The notes under the pieces were generated by a model. It saw only the letters and a list, made by a program, of their open reading frames with translations, did no database searches and was not told the origin of the DNA. Made by a program: the position numbers and the translations under genes. Positions 13,664-16,660 of a DNA stretch of 16,660 bases are shown in pieces. Numbering within the stretch: the stretch's first letter is position 1; every line of letters starts with the position of its first letter. This DNA comes from Chloroflexota bacterium (GTDB lineage Bacteria > Chloroflexota > Limnocylindria > P2-11E): assembly GCA_005881085.1 (NCBI GenBank), contig VBGU01000084.1:1-16660 (forward strand). The letters are read 5' to 3'.

Positions 13664-14749
13664 CTACTGGATGCCTACTGCCGCTTGCCAGAGCTTCTGG
13701 ATGCGGGTCTTGTTGTCGGTTGCCCACTGGCGGTCGTAGTTGACGAGCTTGACGGACGTGAGCGTCGGCGCGCCCGGCGCGGGCGCGACGTCGGTCCTCA
13801 CGGACCCGCGGTTGCTGAGCTTCGTGTTTAAGTCGCCGGCCTCCTTGGTGAGGACCCAGTCGACGAACGCCTGCGCTCCGAGGAGGTTCTTCGTTCCCTT
13901 CACGATGCTGACTGCGCCGACCTCGAACCCGGTGTCCTTCGGAACGGTGAGGTCGATCCTGCTGGGATCCTTCGCCTTTTCGGTGAGGATGTCGTGGCTC
14001 CAGTTCGGGGCGCCCGCGGCCTCGCCGTTGGAGATCGAGGTGATCACGCCCGGGGACGTCGGCCCGTACGAGAGGATGTTGGGATGGAGCTTCTTCATGT
14101 AGTCCATCGCCTTCGTCTCGTCGCGGCCAAAGCGGAAGATCTGCGTGGCGACAAAGATGTAGCCGCCGCCGGTCTTGATCGGGTCCGGGAGGATGAGCCT
14201 CTGCTTCCAGACGGGGTCGAGCAGATCGTCCCAGGTCGCCGGCTTTTTACCGCCGATGTCCTTGTTCAAGCGGTCGGTATTCGAGATGAAGCCGAAGATG
14301 CCCGTGTACCACCCGGTCCAGAGGCCGGAGGCCTCCTTGAACTGGGCCGCCACGTCTTTGGCGTTCGGAGACTGGTAGGCCTCGAGCAGCCCCTGCTTGC
14401 CGAGCGGGTCGTGGAACTCGCTCGAGCCGCCGACGAAGATGTCCGCCTGGGGATTGTTCTTCTCGGCCGTGATCTTTGTCTGGAGATCCCCGGCAGCCGC
14501 GAGCGGCAGCGCGCTGACCTCGACACCCGTGGCCTTGGTGAATGCCGCGAAGAGCTGGTTGTTCGTCGACTCGTTCAGCGCCGAGTAGATCGAGATGCGC
14601 CCGGTGGCCTTTGGCGCCGTGCTGGCCGTCGCGCTCGCGGCGGTCGACGGGGTCGGCGATCCGGTGGCCGTCGAGCCTCCGCACGCCGCGATGAAAGCGG
14701 TCGCTCCGGCGAGCTGCAGGAATTTGCGTCGATCGAGCTCTGGTGTCAT
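13664..14749 (-). CDS. ABC importer substrate-binding lipoprotein, Fbp/Afu-like
   Basis: Extracytoplasmic receptor of 361 residues. The N-terminus has a twin-arginine-like DRRKFLQLAG (6-15) merging into lipobox IAAC (Cys23), then a Ser/Thr/Ala/Pro linker to about residue 47, so it is probably a Tat- or Sec-exported lipoprotein. The binding domain shows ISIYSALNES (52-61), PQADIFVGGSSEFHDPL and WTGWYTGIFGFISNTDRL, typical of the periplasmic-binding family that covers ferric iron, hexose phosphate, phosphoglycerate and aminoethylphosphonate receptors. The adjacent tyrosine pair that binds iron in FbpA is absent, so ferric iron is doubtful. The start is the ATG at 14749, with GGGAGGGG four bases upstream. 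It is the first gene of the leftward operon and lies about 36 bp from the divergent mccB. Confidence 0.9.
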   Translation of the reverse strand: MTPELDRRKFLQLAGATAFIAACGGSTATGSPTPSTAASATASTAPKATGRISIYSALNESTNNQLFAAFTKATGVEVSALPLAAAGDLQTKITAEKNNPQADIFVGGSSEFHDPLGKQGLLEAYQSPNAKDVAAQFKEASGLWTGWYTGIFGFISNTDRLNKDIGGKKPATWDDLLDPVWKQRLILPDPIKTGGGYIFVATQIFRFGRDETKAMDYMKKLHPNILSYGPTSPGVITSISNGEAAGAPNWSHDILTEKAKDPSRIDLTVPKDTGFEVGAVSIVKGTKNLLGAQAFVDWVLTKEAGDLNTKLSNRGSVRTDVAPAPGAPTLTSVKLVNYDRQWATDNKTRIQKLWQAAVGIQ

Positions 14750-14785
14750 GTATCCCCTCCCATGCCTCGCGCCGATACTACGCTC
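14750..14785. promoter_or_regulatory. Divergent promoter region between receptor gene and mccB
   Basis: Taking the GTG at 14786 as the mccB start leaves 36 bp. The ribosome site of the leftward receptor gene occupies 14754-14761. On the plus strand GATACT (14774-14779) ends 6 nt before the GTG, the spacing expected if mccB mRNA is leaderless. On the minus strand the overlapping patch reads TAGTAT. Both resemble -10 elements, but neither has a recognisable -35. This layout closely parallels the iolE-iolG gap. Confidence 0.35.
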
Positions 14786-16369
14786 GTGACTGTGCTACGG
14801 ACCACGACCGACACGCGCGACGACGCGGCGAGGCGCAACCGCGAAACGATGCAGCGCCTCGTTGCGCAGCTTCGCGACCGCCTGGCAAAAGCGCGCCTGG
14901 GCGGACCCGATCGCGCGCGAGAGCGGCACACGAAGACCGGGAAGCTCCTGCCGCGCGAGCGCGTCGAGCGCCTCCTCGACCCGGGGACGGCATTCCTGGA
15001 GCTCTCGCCTCTCGCGGCGTTCGGCATGTACGACGACGAGGCCCCCGGCGCCGGGATCATCACGGGGGTCGGCCGAGTCAGCGGGAACGAGTGCGTGATC
15101 GTCGCGAACGACGCGACGGTGAAAGGCGGGTCCTATTACCCGCTCACTGTGAAGAAGCACCTCCGCGCGCAGGAGATCGCGCTCGAGAACCGGCTCCCGT
15201 GCGTTTACATGGTCGACTCCGGCGGCGCGTTCCTGCCCCGGCAGGACGAGGTCTTTCCCGACCGCGAGCACTTCGGCCGGATCTTCTACAACCAGGCTCG
15301 CCTTTCTTCGCTCGCGATCCCTCAGATCGCGCTCGTCATGGGCTCGTCCACCGCGGGCGGCGCGTACGTACCCGCGATGAGCGACGAGAGCGTGATCGTG
15401 AAGGGCCAGGGAACGATCTTCATCGGGGGGCCGCCGCTCGTGAAAGCGGCCACAGGCGTCGACGTCACGGCTCAGGAGCTCGGCGGGGCGGACGTGCACA
15501 CGCGCATCTCCGGCGTCGCGGATCACCTCGCGCTCGACGATCCTCACGCCATCGCGATCGCGCGCGAGATCCTCGCGCAGCTCGAGCGGCCCACGTACTG
15601 GGGAGACGATCGCGTCGATCCCGAGCCGCCCGCACACGATCCCGAAGACCTCTACGCCCTCATCCCTGAGGACATCCGAACGCAATACGACGTGCACGAG
15701 GTCGTCGCGCGGCTCGTCGACGGATCGCGCTTTCACGAGTTCAAGGCGCTGTACGGGACGACGATCGTCTGCGGCTTCGCGCGAATCGAAGGCTTCCGTG
15801 TGGGGATCGTCGCGAACAACGGCGTGCTGTTCAGCGAGTCCGCGCTCAAGGCCGCGCATTTCATCGAGCTCTGCAACCAGCGACGCGTGCCGCTCGTGTT
15901 CCTACAGAACATCTCGGGATTCATGGTCGGCCAGGAGTACGAGGCCGGCGGCATCGCCAAGGATGGCGCGAAGATGGTCACCGCGGTCGCGTGCAGCACC
16001 GTGCCGAAGTTCACGGTGATCATCGGCGGCAGCTTCGGCGCGGGGAACTACGGGATGAGTGGCCGCGCGTACTCGCCGAGGCAGCTCTGGATGTGGCCGA
16101 ACGGGCGCATCAGCGTCATGGGCGGCGAGCAGGCCGCGACCGTGCTCTCGCTGGTGGGCACGTTCAAGGACGATGCGGAGAAGGACGCCTTCCGCGCACG
16201 CATCCGCGAGCAATACGAGACCCAGGGATCGCCGTACTACTCGACCGCGCGCCTTTGGGACGACGGCATCATCGATCCGCTGGACACGCGCACGGTGCTG
16301 GCGCTCGGGCTGGCCGCCGCGAGACACGCGCCGATCGAGGACGTGCGGTACGGCGTTTTCCGGATGTGA
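14786..16369 (+). CDS. mccB: Methylcrotonyl-CoA carboxylase beta (carboxyltransferase) subunit
   Basis: Carboxyltransferase subunit that moves CO2 from biotin to 3-methylcrotonyl-CoA, giving 3-methylglutaconyl-CoA in leucine breakdown. The 527-residue protein has both crotonase-like halves: the N-terminal CT domain with HFGRIFYNQARLSS and GSSTAGGAYVPAM (186-198), and the C-terminal CT domain with LQNISGFMVGQEYE, GGSFGAGNYGMSGRAYSP (414-431) and ISVMGGEQAA. These match MCC beta better than propionyl- or acetyl-CoA carboxylase. The GTG at 14786 aligns residue for residue with the usual N-terminus (VTVLRTTTDTR against MAILHTQINPR in a Pseudomonas homologue recalled from memory). An ATG at 14762 would add eight residues but would sit in the receptor's ribosome-site region. 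No biotin-carrying alpha subunit is in the window. Convergent with the next gene, 8 bp away. Confidence 0.92.
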   Translation: MTVLRTTTDTRDDAARRNRETMQRLVAQLRDRLAKARLGGPDRARERHTKTGKLLPRERVERLLDPGTAFLELSPLAAFGMYDDEAPGAGIITGVGRVSGNECVIVANDATVKGGSYYPLTVKKHLRAQEIALENRLPCVYMVDSGGAFLPRQDEVFPDREHFGRIFYNQARLSSLAIPQIALVMGSSTAGGAYVPAMSDESVIVKGQGTIFIGGPPLVKAATGVDVTAQELGGADVHTRISGVADHLALDDPHAIAIAREILAQLERPTYWGDDRVDPEPPAHDPEDLYALIPEDIRTQYDVHEVVARLVDGSRFHEFKALYGTTIVCGFARIEGFRVGIVANNGVLFSESALKAAHFIELCNQRRVPLVFLQNISGFMVGQEYEAGGIAKDGAKMVTAVACSTVPKFTVIIGGSFGAGNYGMSGRAYSPRQLWMWPNGRISVMGGEQAATVLSLVGTFKDDAEKDAFRARIREQYETQGSPYYSTARLWDDGIIDPLDTRTVLALGLAAARHAPIEDVRYGVFRM

Positions 16370-16377
16370 TGAGGGCC

Positions 16378-16660
16378 TCAGCTCAGTAGCTCGTCGACCT
16401 TCGCCAGCAAGACGTCCACGTCGAAGGGCTTCCCGATGATCGCGTTCGCTCCGAGCATGTCGGGCTCGGCGACCGCGTCGGAATGGGCTGTCACGATCAC
16501 GATCGGCGAATCGCCGAAGCGCGTTCGGAGCGCTGCGATCCAGCCGAGCGCCGAATCGCGGCGATATGCGTTCAAGGGAACGAGGTCGGTGATCACGAGA
16601 TCGGCGCTCGCGTCAGGTGGGATCCGACCAAGCTCTGGAGCGACGATCGCGTCATAGCCG
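16378..16660 (-). CDS. Receiver-domain (CheY-like) protein, 5' end outside window
   Basis: The last 93 residues of a protein ending in a response-regulator receiver domain. Visible are the phospho-acceptor Asp in ADLVITDL, the switch Thr in PIVIVTAHSD, GANAIIGKPF with the conserved Lys, and the final helix VDVLLAKVDELLS followed by a stop. The frame is open to the right edge, beginning GYDAIVAPELG, so the first beta strand with its acidic pair lies beyond the window. Nothing follows the receiver, so it is either a stand-alone CheY-like protein or the C-terminal receiver of a hybrid kinase. The loop after the phospho-Asp (VPLNAYRRDSALGW) lacks the usual MPxxxG pattern and is longer. It converges on mccB with 8 bp between the stops, so it is not in the same operon. 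Confidence 0.85.
   Translation of the reverse strand, partial: GYDAIVAPELGRIPPDASADLVITDLVPLNAYRRDSALGWIAALRTRFGDSPIVIVTAHSDAVAEPDMLGANAIIGKPFDVDVLLAKVDELLS

Noticed and set aside
13994..14761. Upstream extension of mccB to 13994
   Set aside because: It is antisense to the receptor gene and unlike any carboxyltransferase N-terminus.

Overview
The window is a high-GC bacterial chromosome segment with tightly packed genes, many GTG starts and 4-base stop/start overlaps. Both solute-binding lipoproteins carry Ala/Ser/Thr-rich linkers after the lipid-attachment cysteine, and there is a small secreted protein with a Cys-Gly-Phe-Pro motif. This style suits Chloroflexota or a related high-GC terrestrial phylum. 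That placement is an inference from style, not from a marker gene. I see no rRNA, tRNA, CRISPR array, insertion sequence or phage gene.

Left part (1-4787): an inositol catabolism locus. iolE, iolC and iolD are read leftward as one overlapping operon; iolD runs off the left edge. A 37-bp gap separates them from a divergent pair read rightward: an IolG-type inositol 2-dehydrogenase and a translationally coupled metallo-beta-lactamase-fold hydrolase of unknown role. Together IolG, IolE and IolD would take myo-inositol to 5-deoxy-glucuronate, and IolC phosphorylates the product that follows IolB. IolB, IolJ and IolA are not visible. A perfect 13-bp stem-loop closes this block against the convergent secreted-protein gene.

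Middle (4826-10775): a secreted protein of unknown function with palindromes upstream, then a leftward ABC operon (ATPase, permease, NMT1/SsuA-type lipoprotein) of the nitrate/sulfonate/pyrimidine-precursor class. Divergent from it is a two-component system of the CitA/DcuS-DpiA/DcuR family, whose sensor keeps the residues that bind carboxylates in its relatives. The gap between them holds four tandem 9-bp units that could be regulator sites.

Right (10798-16660): a second leftward ABC operon (Fbp/Afu-like lipoprotein, fused 12-helix permease, ATPase with a C-terminal TOBE-type region) with hairpins in both gaps. Divergent from it across about 36 bp is a lone methylcrotonyl-CoA carboxylase beta subunit. 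A partial receiver-domain gene runs off the right edge.

No radically new system stands out. The most interesting leads are the MBL-fold partner of iolG, the carboxylate-type sensor placed between two ABC importers with a repeat array beside it, and two divergent gene pairs that appear to share overlapping -10-like elements, with possible leaderless starts.
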